Source of the DNA: Brevundimonas mediterranea
Lineage (GTDB): Bacteria > Pseudomonadota > Alphaproteobacteria > Caulobacterales > Caulobacteraceae
Assembly: GCF_011064825.1 (NCBI RefSeq)
Contig: NZ_CP048751.1
Location: 2,356,001 to 2,420,000 of the forward strand
Length of the DNA: 64,000 bases
Reading direction: 5' to 3'
Positions 56,901-64,000 of the stretch are shown here, piece after piece. The translations under genes were made by a program, and so were the position numbers. Below the pieces are notes generated by a model, which was not told where the DNA came from, made no database searches, and saw only the letters and a program-made list of their open reading frames with translations. Each line of letters opens with the position of its first letter. Positions within the stretch are counted from its first letter, which is position 1.

Positions 56901-57444
56901 TTGGGTTCACGCTGGCGACCAGCGTCTTCATGGAGCGGTGGACGCTGACCTTGGCTGCGCCCTCGGTAAAGCCGTTGCGCTGAGCCGCTTCGGCCAGGCT
57001 GAACCCGCCGATCCGCACATCCTCGATGAGGCGGCGCTGGCGCAGCGGCAGGATGGACAGGACCTTCTTCAGATCCCGGCGGACGACGCCGTCCTCGACC
57101 GTGTGATCTGCCAGCAGGACCGACGCCTCCTCCAGCGGCACGTCGTGACGGCGGCCCTGGCGGCGGAAATGATCGATCAGCTTGTAACGCGCGATCGCAT
57201 AGGCCCAGGCCGTGAAGGGCAGCGACCGGTCATAGGTCGCGCGCTTGGCGTGAATGGCGATCAGGCAGTCCTGCACGAGATCCTCCGCATCGGCTTCGCA
57301 GCCGGTCAGGCGACGTTTGAAGAAGGGGGTCAGGGCGCCGCGCATTTCGGTCAGCAGGGCGCGCCAGGCCGCGGGGTCGCCGTCGAGACCCCGCAACATC
57401 AGACGTTTGAGCTCGGCTTCCTTGTCGACCACGCAGCATCCCAT
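56890..57444 (-). CDS. sigF: ECF sigma factor of the SigF type
   Basis: A 184-residue ECF sigma factor. Region 2 is seen in [45 protein letters not shown] and region 4 in [48 protein letters not shown]. It is held by NrsF and should drive the divergent bufA operon plus its own gene. The predicted -10 (CGAA, 57447-57444) overlaps the first ATG (57444), so a transcript from it would begin inside the annotated frame. Real translation may start at GTG 57432 (about 180 residues) or ATG 57399, or from a different promoter. Confidence 0.9.
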   Translation of the reverse strand: MGCCVVDKEAELKRLMLRGLDGDPAAWRALLTEMRGALTPFFKRRLTGCEADAEDLVQDCLIAIHAKRATYDRSLPFTAWAYAIARYKLIDHFRRQGRRHDVPLEEASVLLADHTVEDGVVRRDLKKVLSILPLRQRRLIEDVRIGGFSLAEAAQRNGFTEGAAKVSVHRSMKTLVASVNPNED

Positions 57445-57469
57445 TCGCGCCGGACGGGGCGAAGGTTAC
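57444..57469 (-). promoter_or_regulatory. Putative SigF-dependent promoter of sigF-nrsF
   Basis: On the minus strand GTAACC (57469-57464) and CGAA (57447-57444) are separated by 16 bases, matching the GTAACC-N16-CGAA form recalled for Caulobacter SigF targets. It suggests autoregulation. The -10 overlaps the annotated start codon. Confidence 0.75.
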
Positions 57470-57503
57470 ACGCCCGGCGGCGGACGACGACGAAATATTT
57501 CTC

Positions 57504-57529
57504 GTAACCTTCGCCGCGCCGGGACCGAA
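57504..57529 (+). promoter_or_regulatory. Putative SigF-dependent promoter of the bufA operon
   Basis: GTAACC (57504-57509) and CGAA (57526-57529) are separated by 16 bases, identical in form to the divergent site, and the six bases after GTAACC (TTCGCC) are also the same in both. The expected transcript start is about 57536, giving a leader of about 50 bases before ATG 57585. Confidence 0.8.
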
Positions 57530-57584
57530 ACCTCTGCTGTCAGGCCGCTCCGCCCCGGACGGCTGTCACACAGGAAATCGTCCC

Positions 57585-57878
57585 ATGAATATCTCCGCCA
57601 AGATCCTGGTCGGCGCCGGCGCCTTGCTGGCCCTGGGCGCCAACGCCGCCGCCGCGCAGAACCGGCCCACGGCCCAGCAGGAAAACGCCATGGAGAAATG
57701 CTATGGCGTGGCCAAGGCCGGCCAGAACGACTGCGCCGCCGGGCCCGGCACCACCTGCGCCGGCACCTCGGTGCGCGACTATCAGGGCAATGCCTGGAAA
57801 CTGGTCGCCAAGGGCACCTGCGCCTCGATCCAGACGCCCAAGGGCAACGGTTCGCTGACCCCGATCGCGAACCGCTGA
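57585..57878 (+). CDS. bufA1: Bufferin precursor, BufA1/DUF2282 family
   Basis: A 97-residue precursor peptide of the bufferin class. It has a Sec-type signal ([23 protein letters not shown]), unusual for a RiPP, and four conserved Cys (39, 50, 58, 79) in the DUF2282 pattern [12 protein letters not shown] ... G-T-T-C-A-G-T-S ... W-K-L-V-A-K-G-T-C. In Caulobacter the BufB/BufC enzymes convert Cys residues to thiooxazoles and the peptide then binds copper and protects the cell. The stop overlaps bufB by one base (TGATG). Confidence 0.93.
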   Translation: MNISAKILVGAGALLALGANAAAAQNRPTAQQENAMEKCYGVAKAGQNDCAAGPGTTCAGTSVRDYQGNAWKLVAKGTCASIQTPKGNGSLTPIANR

Positions 57879-58726
57879 TGTCCGCCGCTCCGACCGCCGG
57901 ACTGGGCCTGAAGCCCCAGCACTATTCGGAGGCCGCGGCCTGCCCGGCGGCCGGAGCCCAGCGCGGCCTGTGGTTCGAGGTTCATCCCGAGAACTACATG
58001 GTCGCGGGCGGCCCCCGCCTGTGCTGGCTGGAGACGGTGCGCGCCGTTCGCCCGCTGTCGCTGCACGGGGTAGGCCTGTCCCTGGCTGGAGATGAACGCC
58101 CGGACCGCGACCATCTGGCCCGTTTCCGCGCCCTGATCGACCGGTTCGAGCCCTTTGTGGTGTCCGAACACCTGGCCTGGTCGCGGCGGGGCGGCGTCTA
58201 TCATCCCGATCTCCTGCCCGTCCCGCGCAGCCGCGAGATGCTGAACCTGGTGTGCGACCATGTCGACGAGGTGCAGCGCGTCCTGGGGCGGCGGCTGCTG
58301 ATCGAGAACCCGTCCGCCTATCTGGCCCTGGCCGGTCATGAGTGGGACGAGGTCGAGTTTCTGGTCGAGATCGCGCGGCGGACCGGCTGCGGCCTGCTGA
58401 TCGACGTCAACAATGTCCATGTAAGCGCCTCGAACATGGGCTTCTCCGCCGAGGCCTGGCTGGACGCCGTACCCGGCGAGCTGGTGGGCGAAATCCATCT
58501 CGCGGGCCATCGCCCCGATCCCGTCTGGGGCGAGGCCCTGCTGATCGACAGCCACGACGCCCCCGTGTCCGAGATCGTCTGGGCGCTCAATGACCGTCTG
58601 ATCGCGCGCATCGGTCCCCGGCCGACCCTGGTGGAGCGTGACGGCGATGTTCCCGAATTCCCGGTCCTTCTGGCCGAACAGGCGCGCGCCGCCGCAGCGA
58701 TGACCGCCGTGGAAGCCGTGGCGTGA
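57878..58726 (+). CDS. bufB1: BufB: MNIO (DUF692) peptide-modifying enzyme
   Basis: A 282-residue multinuclear non-heme iron oxidase with a TIM-barrel fold. GLGLKPQHYSEA and WFEVHPENYM open it; metal-ligand segments are LSLHGVGLSLAG, SEHLAW, LIENPSAYL, LLIDVNNVHVSA, EIHLAGH and DSHDAPV. It should oxidise Cys of the precursor to a thiooxazole, with BufC providing the peptide-binding arm. ATG 57878 overlaps the bufA stop, and its own stop overlaps bufC by 4 bases. Confidence 0.93.
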   Translation: MSAAPTAGLGLKPQHYSEAAACPAAGAQRGLWFEVHPENYMVAGGPRLCWLETVRAVRPLSLHGVGLSLAGDERPDRDHLARFRALIDRFEPFVVSEHLAWSRRGGVYHPDLLPVPRSREMLNLVCDHVDEVQRVLGRRLLIENPSAYLALAGHEWDEVEFLVEIARRTGCGLLIDVNNVHVSASNMGFSAEAWLDAVPGELVGEIHLAGHRPDPVWGEALLIDSHDAPVSEIVWALNDRLIARIGPRPTLVERDGDVPEFPVLLAEQARAAAAMTAVEAVA

Positions 58727-59487
58727 CCGGGTTTCACGCCGCTTTCGACAGGGCGTTGACCGGCGACCTGGACGCCCTGTGGCCGCACCTGGAGCCGGGC
58801 GACCGGACGCTGGGGGCGCTGTCCGTCTATCGCAACACGACGATCAAGGCGCGGATCGACGCCCTGGAGGCCAATTATCCCACCGTGTTGCAGATGGTCG
58901 GCGAGGACTGGTTCCGCGCCGCCGCCGCCGCCTGCGTCGCAGAACAACCGGGCGATACGCCGGTCCTGGCTGACTACGGCGCAGGCTTTCCCGACTGGCT
59001 GGCCCGCTTCGAGCCGGCGCGGGACATGACCTATCTGGCGCCCTGCGCCCGGCTGGACCGGGCCTGGACCCAGGCCCATCTCGCGGAGGATGCGACGCCG
59101 TTAAAGGCGCAGGAGGCCGCCGCGCTCGGACCCGCCCTGGCGGGGGCGACGGCGGCTCTGCACCCATCGGTCCGGCTGTTCTGGTTCGAGTGGACGGCGC
59201 CCTCGCTCTGGCTCGCGCATCGCTATCCGTCCCCTGACGCGTCTCTTGAATGGCGGGCCGAGGCTGAAGGCCTGCTGGTGCACCGCTCGGGCGCCGAGGT
59301 GCAGGCGCGGCGGTTGAGTCGCGCGGAATGGGTCTTTCTGGACGCCTGCCGCCTCAGCCGGCCGTTCGGCGTCGCTGCGGCTGCGGCCCAGGCCGCCTCG
59401 CCCGGCCTGGATCTGTCCGCTGTTTTCGCCGCCCTCATCGCGCTCGGCGTCTTCACTTCACCCTCAATCCCGAAGGACCGATCATGA
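58723..59487 (+). CDS. bufC1: BufC: DUF2063 partner protein
   Basis: A 254-residue protein with the N-terminal DUF2063 DNA-binding-like helical domain ([60 protein letters not shown]) and a C-terminal segment resembling a RiPP recognition element. It forms a complex with BufB and presents the precursor peptide. GTG 58723 overlaps bufB (GTGA), and the stop overlaps the doxX ATG (ATGA). It is needed for modification in described bufferin systems. Confidence 0.92.
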   Translation: MTGFHAAFDRALTGDLDALWPHLEPGDRTLGALSVYRNTTIKARIDALEANYPTVLQMVGEDWFRAAAAACVAEQPGDTPVLADYGAGFPDWLARFEPARDMTYLAPCARLDRAWTQAHLAEDATPLKAQEAAALGPALAGATAALHPSVRLFWFEWTAPSLWLAHRYPSPDASLEWRAEAEGLLVHRSGAEVQARRLSRAEWVFLDACRLSRPFGVAAAAAQAASPGLDLSAVFAALIALGVFTSPSIPKDRS

Positions 59488-59912
59488 ACCGCATCGCGGA
59501 TATTCACCGAGGCATCACCGCCGCCGTACCCGAGGCCGGTCTCGCCCTGTTGCTGCGCGTGGGCGTCGCCACGCCCTTCTTCCTGTCGGGGCGGACCAAG
59601 GTCGAGGGGCTGCTGACGATCACGCCCTCGACGCGCTACCTGTTCGCCGAGGAATACCGCCTGCCCCTGCTGCCCGCTGACCTGGCGGCGCATCTGGCGA
59701 CCTATTCGGAACATCTGCTGCCGATCCTGCTGGTGCTGGGTCTGGCGACGCGGCCGGCGGCGGCGGGCCTGCTGTTCATGACCCTGGTGATCCAGGTCTT
59801 TGTCGAGCCGGGCGGGTGGCCTGTCCACCTGCTTTGGGCCGGACCGCTATCCTATCTGATCGCGCGGGGACCGGGCGCGATCAGTCTGGACCGTGTGCTG
59901 AAGATCGACTGA
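59484..59912 (+). CDS. DoxX-family membrane protein of the bufferin operon
   Basis: A 142-residue inner-membrane protein with about four hydrophobic segments and the DoxX start [25 protein letters not shown]. DoxX proteins are predicted to act in thiol or redox membrane chemistry and occur as the fourth gene in buf/gig operons of Caulobacter. The exact role is unknown. It overlaps bufC by 4 bases (ATGA), so it is the end of a four-gene unit. Confidence 0.87.
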   Translation: MNRIADIHRGITAAVPEAGLALLLRVGVATPFFLSGRTKVEGLLTITPSTRYLFAEEYRLPLLPADLAAHLATYSEHLLPILLVLGLATRPAAAGLLFMTLVIQVFVEPGGWPVHLLWAGPLSYLIARGPGAISLDRVLKID

Positions 59913-59995
59913 TACGCGCACGCCCCTTGTCAGCCGCGTCACTTTGTCCTTGAAGCGGATGAAGCCGGCGCGGGCCGGTCAGGGATCCATCTTTC

Positions 59996-61270
59996 ATGTT
60001 CAGCCTTCTGAACCTCCAGAGCCTGTTCGGCCTGGTCGTCATCATCACCCTGTGCTGGGCGATTTCAGAGAACCGCCGTGTCTTTCCCTGGAAGCTGGCC
60101 CTGGGCGCCGTGGCGGTTCAGGCCGGGCTGGTGCTGGCGCTGTTCGGCATTCCGGGGTCGCGCACGGTGCTGGCGGCGGTGACGGGCGCCATCGACGGGC
60201 TGGCGGTTGCGACGGCCCAGGGGACGCGGTTCGTGTTCGGCTATCTGGCCGGCGGGGACCAGCCCTATGCGGTTCAGAACGAGGGGGCGCTGTTCACCTT
60301 CGCCTTCAACGTCCTGCCGCTGATCATGGTGATCTCGGCCCTGTCGGCCCTGTTGTGGCACTGGAAGATCCTGAAGTGGCTGATCCGCGGCTTCGGCCTG
60401 CTGTTCCAGCGCACCATGGGCCTGGGCGGCGCCTCGGCCCTGGCGGTGGCGGCCAACATCTTCCTGGGCACGATCGAGAGCCCCATCGTCATCAAGGCCT
60501 ATCTGGACAAGCTGAGCCGGTCCGAGATCTTCCTGATGATGACCGTGGGCCTGGCGACCGTGGCCGGTTCGACCATGGTCGCCTACGCCAGCATCCTGTC
60601 CCAGACCCTGCCCAACGCCGCCGGCCACGTCCTGGTCGCCTCCATCGTTTCGGCCCCGGCCGGGGTGCTGCTGGCGCGGATCATCGTGCCCGAGCCGGAC
60701 AAGGAAGCCATCCAGTCGATCAGCTATGACTCGGCGCTGAAGTACGACAGCAGCATCGACGCCATCTCCAAGGGCACCTCGGACGGCCTGATGGTGGTGC
60801 TGAACATCTCGGCGGTGCTGATCGTCTTCGTGGCCCTGGTGGCTCTGGTCAACATCATGCTGGGCGGCTTCGTCGTCTTCGGCGAGCCGCTGACGGTCGA
60901 ACGGATCCTGGGCGTCCTGTTCACTCCCTTCGCCTGGCTGATCGGGATCGAGGCGCGCGAGGCGGCCCTGGGCGGCTGGCTGCTGGGCGTCAAACTGACC
61001 CTGACCGAGTTCGTGGCCTTCATCAATCTGGGCAAGCTGCCGGCCGAGGCGATGAGCGAGCGGACGCGGATGCTGATGACCTACGCCCTGTGCGGCTTCG
61101 CCAATATCGGCTCGGTCGGCATCACCGTAACCGGTCTGTCGGTGCTGATGCCTGAACGCCGGCACGAGGTGCTGAGCCTGATCTGGAAGGCCCTGTTCGC
61201 CGGCTTCATGGCCACCCTGATGAGCGCGGCCGTCGTCGGCGCCTTGCCAGCGGCTGTGTTTGGGCAGTAG
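59996..61270 (+). CDS. nupC: Concentrative nucleoside transporter, NupC type
   Basis: A 424-residue inner-membrane transporter of the CNT family, with about ten membrane segments. Landmarks are FAFNVLPLIMVISALSALLWHWKILKW, GLGGASALAVAANIFLGTIESPIVIKAYL (re-entrant loop and nucleoside site), MTVGLATVAGSTMVAYA and GLSVLMPERRHEVLSLI. It imports nucleosides with Na+ or H+. A separate gene from the buf operon, 83 bases downstream of doxX; that gap shows no clear terminator. Confidence 0.93.
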   Translation: MFSLLNLQSLFGLVVIITLCWAISENRRVFPWKLALGAVAVQAGLVLALFGIPGSRTVLAAVTGAIDGLAVATAQGTRFVFGYLAGGDQPYAVQNEGALFTFAFNVLPLIMVISALSALLWHWKILKWLIRGFGLLFQRTMGLGGASALAVAANIFLGTIESPIVIKAYLDKLSRSEIFLMMTVGLATVAGSTMVAYASILSQTLPNAAGHVLVASIVSAPAGVLLARIIVPEPDKEAIQSISYDSALKYDSSIDAISKGTSDGLMVVLNISAVLIVFVALVALVNIMLGGFVVFGEPLTVERILGVLFTPFAWLIGIEAREAALGGWLLGVKLTLTEFVAFINLGKLPAEAMSERTRMLMTYALCGFANIGSVGITVTGLSVLMPERRHEVLSLIWKALFAGFMATLMSAAVVGALPAAVFGQ

Positions 61271-61296
61271 GTTTTTCAAAAGAACGGAGGCGCCCG

Positions 61297-61917
61297 ATGA
61301 AGCTCTACACCTCGCACCGCGCGCCCAATCCGCGCCGGGTCCGCTGGGTCATGGCCGAGAAGGGCGTCGAGGACGTCGAACTGGTCGAGATCGACATTCT
61401 GACGGGTGATCACAAGAAGCCGGAATATCGCGACAAGGTCGGGGTGCCCCACCTGCCGGCTCTGGAGCTGGACGACGGCACGACCATTTCGGAATCCGTG
61501 GCCATCGGCCGCTACCTGGAGGCACTGTATCCGGAACCCAATCTGTTCGGTCGCGATGCGCGCGAACAGGCGGTGGTCGAGATGTGGACCCGCCGGTGCG
61601 AATTCTATCTGTCCAACCCGATCATGCTGAACGTGCGCCACTCGCATCCGGCCCTGGCGGCGCTGGAGGCGGTGCAGATTCCCCAGGTGGCCGACTACAA
61701 CCGGCTGTCGGCCGAGCGGTTCATGAAGACCCTGGACCGGCATCTGGCCGAGCGGGAGTTCATCGCCCTGGACCGGTTCACCATCGCCGACATCGTCGCG
61801 GTGGTCGGCCTGGATTTCGCGCGGATGGTTCGCTATCGCCCCCCGGCCGAGTTCGAGAACCTGCACCGCTGGTTCGACGCCTGCCGAGACCGACCGGCGG
61901 CCAAGGCCGGGGTCTGA
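61297..61917 (+). CDS. Glutathione S-transferase family protein
   Basis: A 206-residue protein. The thioredoxin-like half has LYTSHRAPNPRRVRWVMAEKG, then VPHLPALELDDGTTISESVAIGRYLEALYP (Pro and Ser of the glutathione site); the helical half has FTIADIVAVVGLDFARMV. The N-terminal S-H-R-A-P-N-P-R-R region replaces the usual catalytic Tyr/Ser/Cys with no obvious nucleophile, common in this subgroup. Substrate unknown. The gene follows nupC by 26 bases. GGAGGC lies before ATG 61297. Confidence 0.9.
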   Translation: MKLYTSHRAPNPRRVRWVMAEKGVEDVELVEIDILTGDHKKPEYRDKVGVPHLPALELDDGTTISESVAIGRYLEALYPEPNLFGRDAREQAVVEMWTRRCEFYLSNPIMLNVRHSHPALAALEAVQIPQVADYNRLSAERFMKTLDRHLAEREFIALDRFTIADIVAVVGLDFARMVRYRPPAEFENLHRWFDACRDRPAAKAGV

Positions 61918-61923
61918 ACGGCC

Positions 61924-62562
61924 TTGCGGTTGCTGACGCCGTCGGATCGTTGGCTGGCCCTGCTGCTGGCGGGGTTGGCGGGCTATGTGGACAGTCTGGG
62001 CTTTCTGCATCTGGGCGGCGTGTTCGTCTCCTTCATGAGCGGAAACTCCACCCGGTTCGCCGCCAGCGTGGCCGAGGGACAGTGGCCGGCGGCGGCGCAT
62101 CTGGCCGCCATACTCGGCCTGTTCGTCCTGGGATCCTTCGCCGGCGCCCTGGTCGCGGGCGGCGAGGACGTACGCTCGCGTAGTCGGGTGCTGATGTTCG
62201 AGGCCTTGCTGCTGGCGCTGGCCGCCGCTGCGGCGGGCGCGGGGCTGACGCCTGCCGCCGTCGGCCTGATGGTCATGGCCATGGGCGCCGAGAACTCGGT
62301 CTTCCTGAGAAACGGAGAGGTCGGGGTCAGCTTGACCTATATGACCGGAACCCTGGTCAAGCTGGGGCAGGCCTTGGCCGGCGCTGTAAAGGGCGGAGAC
62401 CGATACGCCTACAAGGCCTATCTGACCCTGTGGGCAGGGCTGAGCTTCGGGGCTGTGCTGGGCGCCCTGACCTTCGGCCGTCTGGGACTGGCGGCCCTCT
62501 GGCCCGCCGCCGGCTTCGCCGTGCTTATGGCCCTGATCGTGCGGCTCAACCGCGCGGCGTGA
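61924..62562 (+). CDS. DUF1275 (YoaK-like) membrane protein
   Basis: A 212-residue inner-membrane protein with about six hydrophobic segments. GLAGYVDSLGFLHLGGVFVSFMSGNSTRFA near the N-terminus and VGVSLTYMTGTLVKLGQALAGA are family signatures. Function unknown. No ATG is available after the GST stop, so the likely start is TTG 61924. Its end overlaps the convergent thioesterase gene by 17 bases. Confidence 0.88.
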   Translation: MRLLTPSDRWLALLLAGLAGYVDSLGFLHLGGVFVSFMSGNSTRFAASVAEGQWPAAAHLAAILGLFVLGSFAGALVAGGEDVRSRSRVLMFEALLLALAAAAAGAGLTPAAVGLMVMAMGAENSVFLRNGEVGVSLTYMTGTLVKLGQALAGAVKGGDRYAYKAYLTLWAGLSFGAVLGALTFGRLGLAALWPAAGFAVLMALIVRLNRAA

Positions 62563-62980
62563 ACTTGCGGATCACGCCCGAGAAGGTCATCAGCAGCCGT
62601 TCCCCCGTGTTGATCTGGCCGCGCACGAAGATCAGGCTCTTGCCCGCCTTGGTGACCTGGCCGGTCGCCTCGATCAGTTCGCCGACATAGGCGCCGTCGA
62701 TGAAGGTGGAGTCCAGCTGGACCGTGACGCCCGAGGCGCCCTCCATCTCCTGATAGGCGATCTGGAACATGGCGATGTCGGCGAAGGTCATCAGGCATCC
62801 GCCATGCATCCGCCCGCCGGCGTTCATGTGCTTCTGCTCGGCGCGGAAGGCGCAGCGCATGTGACCGTCAGGATCGAGCTTGCCGTAGAAGGGCCCCACC
62901 ACGACGTCGAAGGTGTCGTGGAGGTCATAGGTCTGCCAGCCGGCGAATTCGCCCTCGGTGACGGTGATTTTCTTCGGCAT
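62546..62980 (-). CDS. PaaI-family hotdog thioesterase
   Basis: A 144-residue protein of the acyl-CoA thioesterase type. KHMNAGGRMHGGCLMTFADIAMF has the H-G-G helix motif, DSTFIDGAYVGELIEATGQVTKAGKSLIFVRGQI the hotdog sheet and catalytic-face residues. It hydrolyses small acyl- or aryl-CoA thioesters; the substrate is unknown. It is divergent from a DUF3253 gene across 47 bases and convergent with the DUF1275 gene. Confidence 0.87.
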   Translation of the reverse strand: MPKKITVTEGEFAGWQTYDLHDTFDVVVGPFYGKLDPDGHMRCAFRAEQKHMNAGGRMHGGCLMTFADIAMFQIAYQEMEGASGVTVQLDSTFIDGAYVGELIEATGQVTKAGKSLIFVRGQINTGERLLMTFSGVIRKFTPRG

Positions 62981-63027
62981 GACGACTCGGCCTTACTTCT
63001 GGTCTCGCTGTGCAGCATATAGGCGCA

Positions 63028-63330
63028 ATGAGCGATCCGATCGAAACCGCAATCCTGAACAAAATCGCCGGGCTGGAGCCCGGCAAGAGCATCGAGCCGG
63101 CTGAAGTGGCCAAAGAGCTACAGCCGGAGCAGTGGCAGCGCATGCTGCCCAAGGTGCGCGCCCTCGCCCTGAGCCTGATGCGCCAGGGCAAGCTGACCAT
63201 CACCAAGAAGGGCAAGCCGGTCGATCCGGACAATTTCCGAGGGGTGACGCGTCTGCGCCAGCCGACCGAGGAAGAGACGGCCCTGGCGCTGAGCCGCCGT
63301 CCGCCGGTCGTCGAGGATGATGACGACTGA
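63028..63330 (+). CDS. DUF3253-family protein
   Basis: A 100-residue soluble protein with a winged-helix-like core: AILNKIAGLEPGKSIEPAEVAKEL, WQRMLPKVRALALSLMRQGKLTITKKGKPVDP and a following FRGVTRL. Function unknown; the fold suggests nucleic-acid binding. ATG 63028. It overlaps the UDG-family gene by 14 bases, so the two are coupled and may work together, but that is inference. Confidence 0.83.
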   Translation: MSDPIETAILNKIAGLEPGKSIEPAEVAKELQPEQWQRMLPKVRALALSLMRQGKLTITKKGKPVDPDNFRGVTRLRQPTEEETALALSRRPPVVEDDDD

Positions 63331-63928
63331 TCTCGATGCAGTCCTGAGCGACATCCGCGCCTGCCGCGCCTGTGCGGGCGTGCTGCCGCATACGCCGCGC
63401 CCGGTGGTGCGGGTCTTTCCCGAGACGCGGCTGCTGATCTGCGGCCAGGCGCCGGGGCGGCGGGTGCATGAAAGCGGCCTGCCGTTCAACGACCCGTCGG
63501 GCGACCGGCTGCGCGACTGGATGGGCGTGGACTATGACAGCTTCTACGCCGACCGCCGCATCGGCGTGGCGGCCCAGGCCTTCTGCTATCCGGGCACGGC
63601 CCCGAAAGGGGGCGACCATCCGCCGCCGAGCCGGTGCGCCGACCTGTGGCGGCCGCAGTTGCTGGACGCCCTGCCGCAGATGGAGCTGACCCTGCTGGTT
63701 GGCGGCTACGCCCAGGCCTGGGCGCTGAGCGAGCGGGCGAAGCGGAACATGACGGAGACCGTACGGGCCTGGCGAGACTATGCGCCGGACATTCTGGCCC
63801 TGCCGCATCCGTCCTGGCGCAATACGGCCTGGTTGAGGAAGAACCCCTGGTTCGAGGACGAGGTGGTTCCCTATCTGCGGGAACGGGTGCGTTCGATCCT
63901 GACGCCCCCCGCAAGGATGCGCGCATGA
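63317..63928 (+). CDS. Uracil-DNA glycosylase-superfamily protein
   Basis: A 203-residue protein. Motif 1 is LLICGQAPGRRVHESGLPFNDPSG and motif 2 is LALPHPSWRN, as in the UDG fold. Four Cys could hold a 4Fe-4S cluster: a C-x2-C pair near residues 16-19 and two more in FCYPGTAPKGGDHPPPSRC. This resembles family 4/5-like enzymes that remove uracil from DNA, but the catalytic residues are not certain and many close relatives are uncharacterised. ATG 63317 or ATG 63320. It overlaps the next gene by 4 bases. Confidence 0.84.
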   Translation: MMTTDLDAVLSDIRACRACAGVLPHTPRPVVRVFPETRLLICGQAPGRRVHESGLPFNDPSGDRLRDWMGVDYDSFYADRRIGVAAQAFCYPGTAPKGGDHPPPSRCADLWRPQLLDALPQMELTLLVGGYAQAWALSERAKRNMTETVRAWRDYAPDILALPHPSWRNTAWLRKNPWFEDEVVPYLRERVRSILTPPARMRA

Positions 63929-64000
63929 AAGCCGCCTTCCCCGCCGCCGCCATCGCTCTGACCTTGGGAGCGTCCGCCTGCGCCGCGCCCCACATCCAGC
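63925..64000 (+). CDS. Exported protein, 3' end cut off by the window
   Basis: ATG 63925 overlaps the UDG-family stop (ATGA) and opens a signal sequence (KAAFPAAAIALTLGASACAA) with a possible lipobox (G-A-S-A-C). Only about 25 residues are visible, so the protein cannot be named. It is probably a lipoprotein or periplasmic protein, part of the DUF3253-UDG run. Confidence 0.6.
   Translation, partial: MKAAFPAAAIALTLGASACAAPHIQ

Noticed and set aside
57254..57584. An N-terminal extension of bufB reading through the sigF-bufA region
   Set aside because: The frame is open only by chance; bufB starts at ATG 57878, overlapping the bufA stop, and the extension has no DUF692 features.

Overview
The window is chromosomal DNA from a high-GC alphaproteobacterium, most likely Caulobacteraceae and perhaps Brevundimonas. 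The evidence is a division and cell-wall run in the order murC-murB-ddl-ftsQ-ftsA-ftsZ-lpxC, CtrA-like (TTAA-N7-TTAAC) and CcrM (GANTC) sites in front of ftsZ, a SigF/NrsF pair driving a bufferin operon through GTAACC-N16-CGAA promoters, and a TonB-dependent receptor. The genus is an inference. I saw no rRNA, tRNA, CRISPR array, prophage or intact insertion sequence.

Layout. 1-2.3 kb: NAD biosynthesis (end of nadB, then nadC). 2.3-14.3 kb: two SleB-type cell-wall hydrolase paralogues, small glycine-zipper proteins, a 1245-residue multi-PAS hybrid kinase divergent from dps, an HWE kinase with its single-domain response regulator, and trxB. 14.3-20.4 kb: a long palindromic intergenic element, greA with two downstream genes, a GST, a dicarboxylate/amino-acid symporter and an exported M20 amidohydrolase. 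20.5-23.9 kb: a single-chain MmeI-like restriction-modification enzyme whose specificity half is much poorer in GC than its ends. 24-27.7 kb: carB behind an RraB-like gene. 27.7-37 kb: TonB receptor, sulfotransferase-like protein, HAD phosphatase, SDR, an S41-like peptidase and the cstA-ybdD pyruvate uptake pair.

37-47.7 kb: the distal half of the dcw cluster, with a DMP19/DUF4375 gene translationally coupled between murC and murB and an exported protein of unknown role between murB and ddl. The ftsA-ftsZ gap holds a lower-GC insert, a terminator and a cell-cycle control region. 47.7-55.3 kb: a second inverted-repeat element, the lgt-MidA-pgeF operon, ubiK, a YbjN-family gene with a CtrA-like site, proC, and an EnvZ/OmpR-type two-component pair. 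55.4-60 kb: ilvE, then sigF-nrsF divergent from bufA-bufB-bufC-doxX, a metal-stress RiPP locus. 60-64 kb: NupC-type transporter, GST, DUF1275 protein, thioesterase, DUF3253 protein, a UDG-family protein and the start of an exported protein.

How they work together. Most genes are housekeeping in tight operons with 1-4 base stop/start overlaps (TGATG, ATGA, GTGA). The accessory or unusual content is the mosaic R-M enzyme, the bufferin locus, the DMP19 insertion, the ftsA-ftsZ insert, the two palindromic elements, and the TonB receptor/sulfotransferase pair.
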